A DNA stretch of 64,000 bases, from assembly GCF_000021685.1 (NCBI RefSeq), contig NC_011961.1:248001-312000 (forward strand). Direction: 5' to 3'. This DNA comes from Thermomicrobium roseum DSM 5159. Its GTDB lineage: Bacteria > Chloroflexota > Chloroflexia > Thermomicrobiales > Thermomicrobiaceae. Position numbers and translations under genes: made by a program. This document shows positions 52,523 to 60,617 of this stretch, piece by piece. Numbering within the stretch: position 1 is the first letter of the stretch; every line of letters starts with the position of its first letter. Below the pieces are notes generated by a model. That model was given only the letters and a program-made list of their open reading frames with translations. It was not told the origin of the DNA and did no database searches.

Positions 52523-53572
52523 GTGCTGCACCACACACTCGTCGTTCAGCCGATCACAACGGCCGACGCTGAAGATGCGGCTATGCAGGGGGGCGCGATG
52601 CCCGCGCTCGAGCCTGAGACCCTGCTCGATGCCTTTTCGGCAGCAGTCGTTCGTGTCGTCCAGCGTGTCGCACCGGCGGTCGTCGGATTGCGTGTCGTCC
52701 GCTCGACGCATCGTGGTTCCGACGTTCCTGGTGCGGGTTCGGGCTTCCTGATCACACCCGATGGCTATGTCCTCACCAACAGTCATGTCGTTCATCGCGC
52801 GCGGCAGATTGTCGTCTCGCTGGCCGATGGGAGGGAATTTGCGGCCCAGCTAGTCGGTGAAGATCCAGCGACTGATCTGGCTGTCGTGCGGGTTCAGGCG
52901 AACGGGCTTCCCATCGCCGAGTTCGGCGATTCGGATCGCCTGCAGGTCGGTCAGCTGGTGATCGCCATCGGGAATCCGCTGGGGTTGCAGGCGAGCGTGG
53001 TGACCGGCGTAGTTTCGGCGCTCGGTCGCTCGTTGCGGGGGCCGGACGGTCGGTTGATCGAGAACGTCATTCAGACTGATGCTCCCCTCAATCCGGGGAA
53101 TTCGGGTGGGCCGCTGGTCGATACGCGCGGCAAGGTGGTCGGTGTCAACACAGCGATCATCGCTGGTGCGCAGGGGCTGGGTTTCGCGATTCCTGCCAGT
53201 ACCGCTCAGTGGGTCGTCGGCCAGCTGGTGCGCGAGGGACGCGTGCAGCGTGCCTGGCTCGGGATCATCGGTGAGCTCAAGAGCGTGCCAGGACGCTTCG
53301 TTCCGGAACACGGTGGAACACGGGCGGCTGGCATCGCGGTCCGCGAGGTCATCGTCGGGAGTCCAGCGGAGCGAGCCGGACTTCGACCGGGTGACGTGAT
53401 CGTGAGCCTCGATGGCGCACCCGTGCGGTCGCCGACCGATCTGCAACGTCTCTTGGGTCGCGCACCGGTCGGCAGCACGATCGTGCTCGGAGTCGTGCGT
53501 CAGGGGAAGCTCGCGACCGTGCGAGCAGAACTCGCTCCCGAGCCGGATCGCGAACGTCAAGCGAGCCGGTAG
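52523..53572 (+). CDS. HtrA/DegP-like serine protease without signal peptide
   Basis: A 349-residue S1C (HtrA) protease with one PDZ domain. The catalytic triad is intact: H88 (LTNSHVV), D118 (ATDLAVV) and S194 (NPGNSGGPL). The PDZ domain spans about 245-340 (AWLGIIGELK ... VIVGSPAERAGLRPGDVIVSLDG). The start is GTG at 52523 with a GGAGGG site; no start in the frame yields a signal peptide or anchor, so unlike the exported HtrA at 57812 this protein is predicted to be cytoplasmic. It ends 15 bases inside the convergent MFS gene. Confidence 0.85.
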   Translation: MLHHTLVVQPITTADAEDAAMQGGAMPALEPETLLDAFSAAVVRVVQRVAPAVVGLRVVRSTHRGSDVPGAGSGFLITPDGYVLTNSHVVHRARQIVVSLADGREFAAQLVGEDPATDLAVVRVQANGLPIAEFGDSDRLQVGQLVIAIGNPLGLQASVVTGVVSALGRSLRGPDGRLIENVIQTDAPLNPGNSGGPLVDTRGKVVGVNTAIIAGAQGLGFAIPASTAQWVVGQLVREGRVQRAWLGIIGELKSVPGRFVPEHGGTRAAGIAVREVIVGSPAERAGLRPGDVIVSLDGAPVRSPTDLQRLLGRAPVGSTIVLGVVRQGKLATVRAELAPEPDRERQASR

Positions 53573-54822
53573 ACCTCGGGAAAGAGCCGGCGACCGGCCA
53601 GCGTGAAGACGAGCGCACCCGATGCGGCGACCGCGACCGTGGCTGGCACACCGAAAAGATCCCCGATCCCGCCGAGCGCCATCGTCCCCAGTGGCATCAA
53701 GCCCATCGGAATCAACGTGTAGAGGGCCATCACGCGGCCGCGGAACTCGTCCGGAACGATCAGCTGGATGAGCGTGTTCGTGAGAGCCATGAGGAGCGTC
53801 TGGCTGGCACCGATGAGGAAGAGCAGGATCGCCGAGAGCTCGAGCCAACGTGAGAGCGCGAACCCAACGAGTGTCGCGGCGAAGACCAGGTTGACGAGGA
53901 AGAGAATGCGACCGCGATCCTGGCGTGCGCCCAGCCGCCCAACGAGCAGAGCCCCGCTCAACGCGCCGACTCCGTTGATTCCCATGAGGGCACCGTATCC
54001 CGCGGCGCTGGTGTGCAGGATATCGCGGGCGAAAACCGGCATGAGCTGCAGGTAGGGGCGGCCGAGGAAGGTGGGCACGGCCAGCAAGGTCAGCAGACCG
54101 AGCAGGCGCCGATCGTGCCGGACAGCCCGCAGGCCAACGCGGACGTGGACGAGCAGGGAAGTCGTGCTCGTGCGCTCGGGAGGTGCTGGTGCGATTGTCC
54201 AGACGGCCCAGAGTACCGGAAGATAACTCACCCCGTTGAGCACGAAGGCCCAACCGGTGCCGGCCGCAGCGACCAGCAAGCCGGCCAGCGATGGGCCGAT
54301 CACTGCGGCCGCGTTCCACGCAGCGGAGTTCAAACCGACGGCAGAAGCGACTCGGTCGTTCCCCACGAGACCAGGAACCATGGCCTGGCGCGCCGGATTG
54401 TCGAACGCCATGACGGTCGCGGTAGCGAATGCGATCGCCAGAATTTGCCACGGTCTGATCGTCCCGGTGAGATCGAGGATTCCGAGAAGCAGCGCGAGCA
54501 GGGCGGCCAACGACTGGGTGACGAGCAGGATTCGGCGCCGATCGACCCGGTCGGCGACTGCCCCGCCAACCAGCGTGATCGTCAGGGTCGGAATGGAGCG
54601 CAAGAGGCCGTACAGGCCCAGATAGGCTGGCGAGCCGGTGAGCGCCAGGATGAGCCATCCCTGGGCAACGAGTTGGAGCCAGCTCCCGATGTTGGAAACG
54701 AGCATGCCGGCCCAATAACGTCGGTAGGCTGGCACCGCGAGCGCGCTCGCGGTGAGAGCGGCGTGCAAGCGCGCCAGTCGCGATGTCTCTCCGGATGGTG
54801 CAGCTGGACGGTCAGCGGTCAC
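53557..54822 (-). CDS. MFS transporter, EntS-like
   Basis: A 421-residue major facilitator with 12 predicted helices, closest in style to the EntS/DUF894 exporter group (YRRYWAGMLVSNIGSWLQLVAQGWLILALTGSPAYLGL at the start; GGAVADRVDRRRILLVTQ as the conserved loop 2-3 motif; FDNPARQAMVPGLVG; DEFRGRVMALYTL). Substrates in this group range from siderophores to drugs and cannot be told here. The start is GTG at 54822; the in-frame extension to 54942 is Arg-rich and unlikely. An extended -10 box lies 63 bases upstream. It overlaps the convergent HtrA gene by 16 bases. Confidence 0.85.
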   Translation of the reverse strand: MTADRPAAPSGETSRLARLHAALTASALAVPAYRRYWAGMLVSNIGSWLQLVAQGWLILALTGSPAYLGLYGLLRSIPTLTITLVGGAVADRVDRRRILLVTQSLAALLALLLGILDLTGTIRPWQILAIAFATATVMAFDNPARQAMVPGLVGNDRVASAVGLNSAAWNAAAVIGPSLAGLLVAAAGTGWAFVLNGVSYLPVLWAVWTIAPAPPERTSTTSLLVHVRVGLRAVRHDRRLLGLLTLLAVPTFLGRPYLQLMPVFARDILHTSAAGYGALMGINGVGALSGALLVGRLGARQDRGRILFLVNLVFAATLVGFALSRWLELSAILLFLIGASQTLLMALTNTLIQLIVPDEFRGRVMALYTLIPMGLMPLGTMALGGIGDLFGVPATVAVAASGALVFTLAGRRLFPEVYRLA

Positions 54823-54884
54823 GCGTCTATCCCTTCGCGCTGCCGACCTTGCCGGGCGCTGGCGCGATCGAGAAACCGGCTGGC

Positions 54885-54893
54885 AGCATAACA
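54885..54893 (-). promoter_or_regulatory. Extended -10 promoter for the MFS gene
   Basis: Minus strand TGT-TATGCT, 63 bases before the GTG start at 54822. The rest of the interval 54894-55189 holds nothing I can support. Confidence 0.45.
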
Positions 54894-55189
54894 GATGCTG
54901 GACGAGCGTGGCAGTCGATCCCCTACCAGTGGTGCACAGCACTCACCGCAACGGAACGAGCGATCCTGCTGCAACGCTCTGGCCCGACGTGCCGAGAGAG
55001 GACGGCGATATCCAAAAGAGGACTCGAGCAGCGTGCAGCGCGGGGTTCGGTCTGCGCTCGCTCGCCGAACTTGGGGAGTCCAGCGAGCCTCGCCGGACTA
55101 CCTGGTCCCGACCGGCATGGGTGAACCGTGATCGACCGGATGAGAGCGGCGCCGGAGTCCCCGGCCACCCCGGCACTCTTCGCGGCGAA

Positions 55190-56161
55190 TCATGGGACCG
55201 GCGCGCTACCGGTTGTCCGCGCGACCCAATCGATGATCGCCCGCATGTCACCGTAGCGATCCTGGCTCCCGAGGACGATGGCAACGAAGGTCCGTCCGTC
55301 ACTGGTGCGCCACGCAGCGACCAGACACTGCCCGGCCTCGGGAGTCGTTCCGGTTTTGATCCCGATGACTCCGTGTTGACCGAGGAGTTCGTTCGTGTTC
55401 CGGAGTTCGAGCACGCGCGCCTTCGGACCACCGACGCGGACCTGCGCCGTGCGCAGGGCGACGAGAGCGGCGAGTTCCGGATGGTCGAGTGTCGCGCGGG
55501 CGAGCTGGAGAAGGTCACGCGCACTCGTCGTCTGCCCGGGTACGTCGTCGCCGTCCGGTGTCAGCACGACCGTTTCGCTGAGGCCAAGTTCCCGAGCTTT
55601 CTCCTGCATCGCGACGAGGAAGCGCTCGCGCGGTGGTCGATCGGGGGGACCAGCGAGTCGCTCGCCAGCGCTGCGGGCCAGTGCCCGGGCGGCGTCATTG
55701 CCGGAGGGGAGGAGTAGGCCAAGCAGGAGGTCATGGACCGTGATCGTGTCTCCAACGTCCAGTCCCATGGCCGATTCACGGGCTGGATCGACCGTGTCCT
55801 CCGGCTGGACCGTGACGATTTCTTCGAATGAGAGGATCTCCACTGCAGTCAGCGCGGTGAGGAGCTTGAGAGTACTGGCTGGAGGAAGGGGTGTCCGGCT
55901 GGCACGCTCCAGGAGGATCCGGTCGGTGGTGAGATCGACGACGAGGACGGAGCGGGCGCTGAGCGAGGGTGGTTCGGGAGTCGGAGACGGTGTCGGCGTG
56001 GGGGTCGGTGTCGGTTCGGGTGAGGGTGCGACCGTTGTGGTGGACGGTAGACTGACTGGGGCTGCGTAGCGCGCCAGTGTCGCGCCAGCGATCGCGACAC
56101 TCAGAGCGAGCAGACCGAAGGGAACGCCGAAGCGGCGGACAAAAGCGAAGAAGCCCCTCAC
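55190..56161 (-). CDS. D-alanyl-D-alanine carboxypeptidase (S11 family)
   Basis: Penicillin-binding-protein-type carboxypeptidase trimming peptidoglycan pentapeptides. The 323-residue protein has an N-terminal membrane anchor or uncleaved signal (VPFGLLALSVAIAGATLA, about 13-30), a Thr-Pro repeat linker (50-64), then the catalytic domain with the three S11 motifs: STLK (S96, K99), SGN (153-155) and KTG (269-271). The C-terminal extension of enteric PBP5 is missing, making it a short form. It is the last gene of a minus-strand run and overlaps the upstream MpaB-like gene by four bases (ATGA). Extracytoplasmic. Confidence 0.88.
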   Translation of the reverse strand: MRGFFAFVRRFGVPFGLLALSVAIAGATLARYAAPVSLPSTTTVAPSPEPTPTPTPTPSPTPEPPSLSARSVLVVDLTTDRILLERASRTPLPPASTLKLLTALTAVEILSFEEIVTVQPEDTVDPARESAMGLDVGDTITVHDLLLGLLLPSGNDAARALARSAGERLAGPPDRPPRERFLVAMQEKARELGLSETVVLTPDGDDVPGQTTSARDLLQLARATLDHPELAALVALRTAQVRVGGPKARVLELRNTNELLGQHGVIGIKTGTTPEAGQCLVAAWRTSDGRTFVAIVLGSQDRYGDMRAIIDWVARTTGSAPVP

Positions 56162-57006
56162 TGCGGTGCTCCCACGCTCGTCATGCCATCTGGGGGAAGG
56201 GCGAGTGACTGGGCAGACCGTGCTTCTGGCCAGGTGCGGACGAGCGCGGGAAGTCGCGACCAGAGCGAGCGGATCGCACGAGCGTAGCGCTCGAACCGCT
56301 CATCGTCATGAGCTGACCAGCTGAAGCCATAGGCCGCGCGGAGCCAGTCGGGCAGAAAACCGATGGTCAGCCAACGCCAGACGCGGACGCTCGGGGCGAG
56401 CCACCAGGGATGCGGTGGGGAAAGGACGGAGTCGGCGAGTTGTCGCGTGAGCGGTGTGACGGCGAGTGTCCCCTCCCGGCGTGCTCGGGTGATCTTTTCC
56501 TCGATCTCCCCCCAGGAGCGAGGAAGGTACCCATTGGGTATGCCCAGCCAAAACTCCATCGCGCTCGCTTCACGACAATAGCGGTCTCGCTCCTCCGGGG
56601 TGAGCACGCGGACGAAACGCTCGTATGCCGTGATCGTCGCTTCGACGGTCGTGGTGTGCACCCAGACGAGGAGATCAGGATCGTGCGCGCTGTACCGGGT
56701 ACCGGCTGGAAAGCGACCGCTCGGCTCCCGGAGCATGCCTCGTACGCGGTCGTGAGTGCGGATGATGCGGGCAGCGGCTGCTCGGGCTGCCTCGGGGGAG
56801 CCGAAGGTGAGGGCGCGCATCGCGTTCACCGTTGCGCGAAAGCGTCGGAAGGCTGACCAGGTATCGCGGGCGAACGACGAATGCTCGGCGACCCCCGCTG
56901 CGACGAGAGGATGAGCGAGTTGGGCGAGGATCGCTCGACCCCACCCCAGGACGACGATCCGTTCGGCGTTGACGATCTGGACGATCGACCGCGACTCTCG
57001 CATCAT
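56158..57006 (-). CDS. MpaB-like protein (DUF2236)
   Basis: A 282-residue protein of the DUF2236/oxygenase MpaB family, in which studied members are haem-dependent oxygenases (for example latex-clearing-type proteins). Family marks: NAERIVVLGWGRAILAQLAHPLVAAGVAEHS near the N-terminus, HDRVRG, YSAHDPDLLVWVHTTTVEATITAYERF and a late YGFSWSAHDDERFERYARAIRSLWSRLP. The conserved His and Arg are candidate haem ligands. The ATG at 57006 overlaps the stop of the methyltransferase-like gene, and its own stop overlaps the carboxypeptidase start, so these three are translationally coupled. Substrate unknown. Confidence 0.8.
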   Translation of the reverse strand: MMRESRSIVQIVNAERIVVLGWGRAILAQLAHPLVAAGVAEHSSFARDTWSAFRRFRATVNAMRALTFGSPEAARAAAARIIRTHDRVRGMLREPSGRFPAGTRYSAHDPDLLVWVHTTTVEATITAYERFVRVLTPEERDRYCREASAMEFWLGIPNGYLPRSWGEIEEKITRARREGTLAVTPLTRQLADSVLSPPHPWWLAPSVRVWRWLTIGFLPDWLRAAYGFSWSAHDDERFERYARAIRSLWSRLPALVRTWPEARSAQSLALPPDGMTSVGAPQ

Positions 57007-57797
57007 GCGGACGAACTCTCCGAATCGCTCCCGACCACCAGGGGCTGGGATGGCTCGCTGGCCGTGCGAGCGACGAGCAACAGCCGCGATGACCAGAGTC
57101 GGTACGGTGTGGCGTCATCGTCGCCCCAGAATTCGAGGGCGACGAACCCACTCCGGCGTACCAGCGTTGCGAGCTCGCTCGCGGCGTAGAGACGCAGCGT
57201 GCGTGCACAGCGCTCGCTCGCCCCGGAGGGCCAGAGTACATGCCACTCGACCTGCACGGTGCCTTCGGGCAGGTCCCAGTGCTGGCGGACCAGAACGCGC
57301 AAACCGTCGATCTCGCCCCAGATCCGTTCGACGAAGTCGCGGACGAGCAGTTCGCGATTGGGCAGGTCGAGGAGCAGCGTCCCTCCGGGCCGAAGAGCCA
57401 GCGCGAGTTGACGCAGCACTTCTTCGTCGGCCTGCTGGTTACCGCTCGTTCCGAGGACAAGACCCGAGGCGAGCACGAGATCGAAAGCGCGGCGGAAGGG
57501 GAGGCGCTGAGGATCGCGTCGAATCCAGTGAATCGGCGTCTTCGGGACATCGATCCGCCGGCGTGCTCGCTCGAGCAGGGGTTCGAGCGGCTCCACCACG
57601 GTGACATGTGCACCGTGATCCGCAACGGCTGCAACGAGTTCCGGCGAAGGGAGGAGAAGAAGCACGCTTGCTCCGGGCACGAGCCACTGACGTTCTCTGA
57701 GCGCTCGCAGCAAGCAAGGCCGAGCGGGATCCTCCGGCACTGGTCGCCCGAACTCGCGCAGCAGCTGAGCGAAGAGCACGTCGCTCTGACTCGCCAT
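57003..57797 (-). CDS. Methyltransferase-like protein with degenerate SAM motif
   Basis: A 264-residue protein with the class I methyltransferase layout: motif I region GASVLLLLPSPELVAAVADHGAHVTVVEP, a middle FDLVLASGLVLGTSG strand and LALALRPGGTLLLDLPNRE (post-motif III). The glycine-rich G-x-G-x-G of motif I is replaced by LPSPEL, so SAM binding is doubtful or altered. The ATG at 57797 is preferred over the GTG at 57815 because GGGAGG lies eight bases upstream. It starts 15 bases after the HtrA stop and overlaps the MpaB-like gene downstream (ATGA). Confidence 0.7.
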   Translation of the reverse strand: MASQSDVLFAQLLREFGRPVPEDPARPCLLRALRERQWLVPGASVLLLLPSPELVAAVADHGAHVTVVEPLEPLLERARRRIDVPKTPIHWIRRDPQRLPFRRAFDLVLASGLVLGTSGNQQADEEVLRQLALALRPGGTLLLDLPNRELLVRDFVERIWGEIDGLRVLVRQHWDLPEGTVQVEWHVLWPSGASERCARTLRLYAASELATLVRRSGFVALEFWGDDDATPYRLWSSRLLLVARTASEPSQPLVVGSDSESSSA

Positions 57798-57811
57798 CGC
57801 GATCGCCTCCC

Positions 57812-58966
57812 TCACTGGATGACCGGGGCGCTCCCGAGGGTCACCGTGAACGTCTGCTCGCGGCCTTGGCGATTGACCACGATCCTGACCTGGTCGCCTG
57901 GCTGGTGGGCAGCGAGGACCGCTTGCAGCTCGTCGCTCCGCGTGACGTCGCGGTCGTCGACGCGGACGATGACGTCACCGGGTTGCAGTCCGGCTCGCTC
58001 GGCTGGACTGTCCGGGGCCACATCGACGATGAGGACACCGCGCTGCACTGGCAACCCGTAAGCTGCGGCGAGAGCAGGGGTCATGCTGACCGAGGTGATG
58101 CCGAGATACGCGCGCGGGCGAGCCTCCAAAAGTTGCTGCACGATCTCTTTGGCCTTGTTGATGGGAATGGCGAAGCCGATCCCCTCGGCCGTCTGGATCT
58201 TGGCCGAGTTGATCCCCACGACCCGACCGGCGAGGTCGACGAGTGGCCCACCGGAGTTACCAGGGTTGATGGCCGCGTCGGTCTGGATGAGGGGACCGAT
58301 AGCTGGCTCCCCGAAGCCCGGGCCGATCGTCCGGTCGAGCGCGCTGACTACGCCAGCGGTGACCGTGGGACCGCCTTCCAGCCCGAGAGCGTTACCGATC
58401 GCGACGACCCATTGCCCGACGCGCAGTTGATCGCTGTCCCCCAGCGGAGCGACGGGCAAGTTTTCCCCGTCGATCTTGACGACAGCGATATCGTTGGATG
58501 GGGAGCGGCCCAGCACGCGACCGGTGAACTGCCGACCATCGCTGAGCACGACTCGGATTTCTTGTGCGCCAGCGATCACGTGGTCGTTGGTGAGGATGTA
58601 GCCGCGCGGATCGAAGATGACTCCTGAGCCGACTCCTTCCTGAATCTGCCCGAAGCCGAAGAGGCCCGGTACGATGGCCCGGACAGACACATAGACGACA
58701 GCTGGTATCACCTGAGCGGCGACCTGCTCGATCGCGGTCGCGAAGTCTCCCGTCGGAGCTGGAGCGGGGAGGGTGACAGGGCTCGCGGAGGCCGGCGGAG
58801 AGAGCTGAGCGATCGGTGCCAGTGATGGCGTGTTGGTGGCGATGGGTGTGCGTGCGGCAAGAGTCGTCGGTGTCGCGGCGAGGCGGACGCTCAGGCATCC
58901 ACTTCCGGCTACCCAGCCGGCCAAGAAGGCGATGACGATACCGGCAGCGATGGACAGACGGCGCAT
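57812..58966 (-). CDS. Exported HtrA/DegP-like serine protease
   Basis: A 384-residue S1C protease with an N-terminal anchor or signal (IAAGIVIAFLAGWVAGSGC, 6-24) and a Thr/Pro/Ala-rich linker to about residue 72. Catalytic triad: H129 (LTNDHV), D159 (SNDIAVV) and S238 (NPGNSGGPL). One PDZ domain at the C-terminus (YLGITSVSMTPALAAAYGLPVQRGVLIVDVAPDSPAERAGLQPGDVIVRVDD). The ATG at 58966 has a GGGAGGGAG site. It heads the minus-strand run leading into methyltransferase-like, MpaB-like and carboxypeptidase genes, and diverges from the ECF sigma gene 85 bases away. Probable extracytoplasmic quality-control protease; divergence from a sigma/anti-sigma pair fits envelope-stress control. Confidence 0.9.
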   Translation of the reverse strand: MRRLSIAAGIVIAFLAGWVAGSGCLSVRLAATPTTLAARTPIATNTPSLAPIAQLSPPASASPVTLPAPAPTGDFATAIEQVAAQVIPAVVYVSVRAIVPGLFGFGQIQEGVGSGVIFDPRGYILTNDHVIAGAQEIRVVLSDGRQFTGRVLGRSPSNDIAVVKIDGENLPVAPLGDSDQLRVGQWVVAIGNALGLEGGPTVTAGVVSALDRTIGPGFGEPAIGPLIQTDAAINPGNSGGPLVDLAGRVVGINSAKIQTAEGIGFAIPINKAKEIVQQLLEARPRAYLGITSVSMTPALAAAYGLPVQRGVLIVDVAPDSPAERAGLQPGDVIVRVDDRDVTRSDELQAVLAAHQPGDQVRIVVNRQGREQTFTVTLGSAPVIQ

Positions 58967-59025
58967 CCTCGACTCCCTCCCTGATCTCCGAGCCCCAGCT
59001 GCAATCCTACGACCAGGGCAGGACG

Positions 59026-59031
59026 TATGAT
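59026..59031 (+). promoter_or_regulatory. -10 box upstream of the ECF sigma gene
   Basis: TATGAT at 59026-59031, 20 bases before the GTG or 41 before the ATG start. No good -35 hexamer at 17 bases. Confidence 0.4.
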
Positions 59032-59051
59032 AGTGGCACTGGGATGGTCGG

Positions 59052-59639
59052 GTGTCTGGTGTGTGGCGCACGATGAAGGGAGAGACGACCGGGCCGAGCG
59101 ACCTCGAACTGGTCGCCCGGCTTCGTTCCCGTGATCGAGCGGCGCTCGAGGCACTCTATGACCGTTACGCGCGCCGTGTGTACTCCCTGGCGCTCAGCAT
59201 CGTGCGCGACCAGCAGGCTGCCGAGGACATCACCCAGGAGCTGTTCATCCACTTGTGGCAGTTCCCGCATCTCTACGAGCCGGAGCGAGGAGCGTTTGCC
59301 CCTTGGCTCCTGCGATCGGCCCGGAATCGGGCCATCGATATCCTGCGCCGGCGCTCTCGCGACTACCAGGTCGGGGTTCGGTTCGACACGATGAGCGCGC
59401 TGGCACAGGACGATCCCGATGATCTGGTGCTGCGAGCGGAGGTGGCTGCTGGGCTGCAGCGCGCTCTGGCCGAACTGGACAGTGGACTCCGGGAAGTGCT
59501 CGAGCTCGCCTACTTCAGTGGGCTGACGCAACGGGAGATTGCCGAACGGCTCGGGCTCCCGCTCGGGACGGTCAAGACACGCGTGCGGACAGCACTGCGG
59601 CGTCTCGCGGAAGCGCTGGCAGGAGATCGGGAGTCATGA
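59052..59639 (+). CDS. ECF-family RNA polymerase sigma factor
   Basis: A 195-residue extracytoplasmic-function sigma factor. Region 2 is at about residues 25-95 (LEALYDRYARRVYSLALSIVRDQQAAEDITQELFIHLWQ, LRSARNRAIDILRRR) and region 4 at about 130-185 (REVLELAYFSGLTQREIAERLGLPLGTVKTRVRTALRRLAEAL). The start is either GTG 59052 or ATG 59073; neither has a decisive ribosome site, and the shorter form gives 188 residues. The stop overlaps the anti-sigma gene (ATGA), the usual coupled arrangement. It is divergent from the exported HtrA, a plausible target of the regulon. Confidence 0.9.
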   Translation: MSGVWRTMKGETTGPSDLELVARLRSRDRAALEALYDRYARRVYSLALSIVRDQQAAEDITQELFIHLWQFPHLYEPERGAFAPWLLRSARNRAIDILRRRSRDYQVGVRFDTMSALAQDDPDDLVLRAEVAAGLQRALAELDSGLREVLELAYFSGLTQREIAERLGLPLGTVKTRVRTALRRLAEALAGDRES

Positions 59640-60382
59640 CAGGACGATCGCTGACCGATCACGACGTGGACCTGGAAGCGTACGCGCTGGGCCTGCTGGA
59701 CCCTGAGGAGGCGGTGGTGGTGGCGCAGCACCTGGAAGCGTGTGCACTGTGCCGAAATGAGTTGCACCGGATCGAGGAGACACTCGGTTGGCTGGGAACA
59801 GCCGTTCGACCAGTCGAACCGCCACCGACGCTCCGGAATCGGGTCCTCGTCGAAGCAGATCCTGGAGATCGGCGGCGCTGGCGGCTGGCGTGGGCTTGGG
59901 GTGGACTGGCTGCGGCGGCGCTCTTGTTGCTCGGGGTCCTGCTGCTGGCCGTGACGCGTCTCGAGCGCCGGCTCGATGAGTTCGCGAGCCAGCAAGAGCG
60001 GATCGCCGCTGTCCTCGCGAGGGCCGATTGGTCGACCGTCGTGCAGGGGGAAGGAGCAGGTTTCCCGCCGGAGGTCGGCCGGATCTACGTCGATCGCGGG
60101 GGACGCGATGGGCTGCTGGTGCTCGGTGGTCTCGAGCGTCCTGAAGCTGGCCGGGTGTATCAGGTCTGGCTGCTGCGCGCAGATGGGAGCCGCGTCGATG
60201 CGGGGGTCTTTCTCCCCGACCGTGCCGGGTCGGCGCTGCTCTTGATCGAGGCTCCGGACGATTGGACACGGTATCGTGGCATGGGTATCACGGTCGAGCC
60301 AGGTCCCCAGGGGAGCACGGAGCCGACTGGCCAGCGGATCGCTGGCTGCAACTGGGACTGGTCGGCGTGGGCGCGATCGTGA
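59636..60382 (+). CDS. Anti-sigma factor, zinc-finger RskA/RsrA-like
   Basis: A 248-residue membrane anti-sigma factor. The N-terminal cytoplasmic ZAS-type domain has H32-x3-C36-x2-C39 (QHLEACALCRNEL) following EAYALGLLDPEE. One membrane segment lies at about 87-107 (AWGGLAAAALLLLGVLLLAV). The outer domain is the RskA C-terminal type (GRIYVDRGGRDGLLVLGGLERPEAGRVYQVWLLRADGSRVDAGVF, ITVEPGPQGSTEPTG). The last 17 residues deviate from the usual ending, perhaps by drift. It is co-translated with the sigma factor and should hold it at the membrane until an envelope or redox signal. Confidence 0.85.
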   Translation: MTGRSLTDHDVDLEAYALGLLDPEEAVVVAQHLEACALCRNELHRIEETLGWLGTAVRPVEPPPTLRNRVLVEADPGDRRRWRLAWAWGGLAAAALLLLGVLLLAVTRLERRLDEFASQQERIAAVLARADWSTVVQGEGAGFPPEVGRIYVDRGGRDGLLVLGGLERPEAGRVYQVWLLRADGSRVDAGVFLPDRAGSALLLIEAPDDWTRYRGMGITVEPGPQGSTEPTGQRIAGCNWDWSAWARS

Positions 60383-60571
60383 CGGACAGCCTGGATCGCG
60401 TGAGCGTCAGCATCACCTCGTCTGGACAGGAGCCCTGAGCGACTGCACTGTGGGCAGGAGCGGACGCTCGGGCCGTCATTCAGCGAACACCCGGCGATGC
60501 GTGCCAGGGGCAAGCAGCCCCGCTGGATCCGGTGTAGCCGGTGAAGGTATTCGATGGCGGAGGAGAGAGAA

Positions 60572-60601
60572 CGAGCCCGGGGGAATGCTGCCCCGGGCTC
60601 G
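60572..60601. terminator. Hairpin between the sigma operon and the peptide transporter
   Basis: An 11-base perfect stem CGAGCCCGGGG / CCCCGGGCTCG with an eight-base loop, 16 bases past the stop of the peptide-binding protein gene (minus strand). On the minus strand it is followed by a T/C-rich run. It may act on both strands because the genes converge here. Confidence 0.75.
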
Positions 60602-60617
60602 CTCGTCGAGTTCCGGA

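Noticed and set aside
60300..60438. Possible frameshift extending the anti-sigma C-terminus in another frame
   Set aside because: The alternative frame does not restore a clearly conserved ending; normal drift is equally likely.
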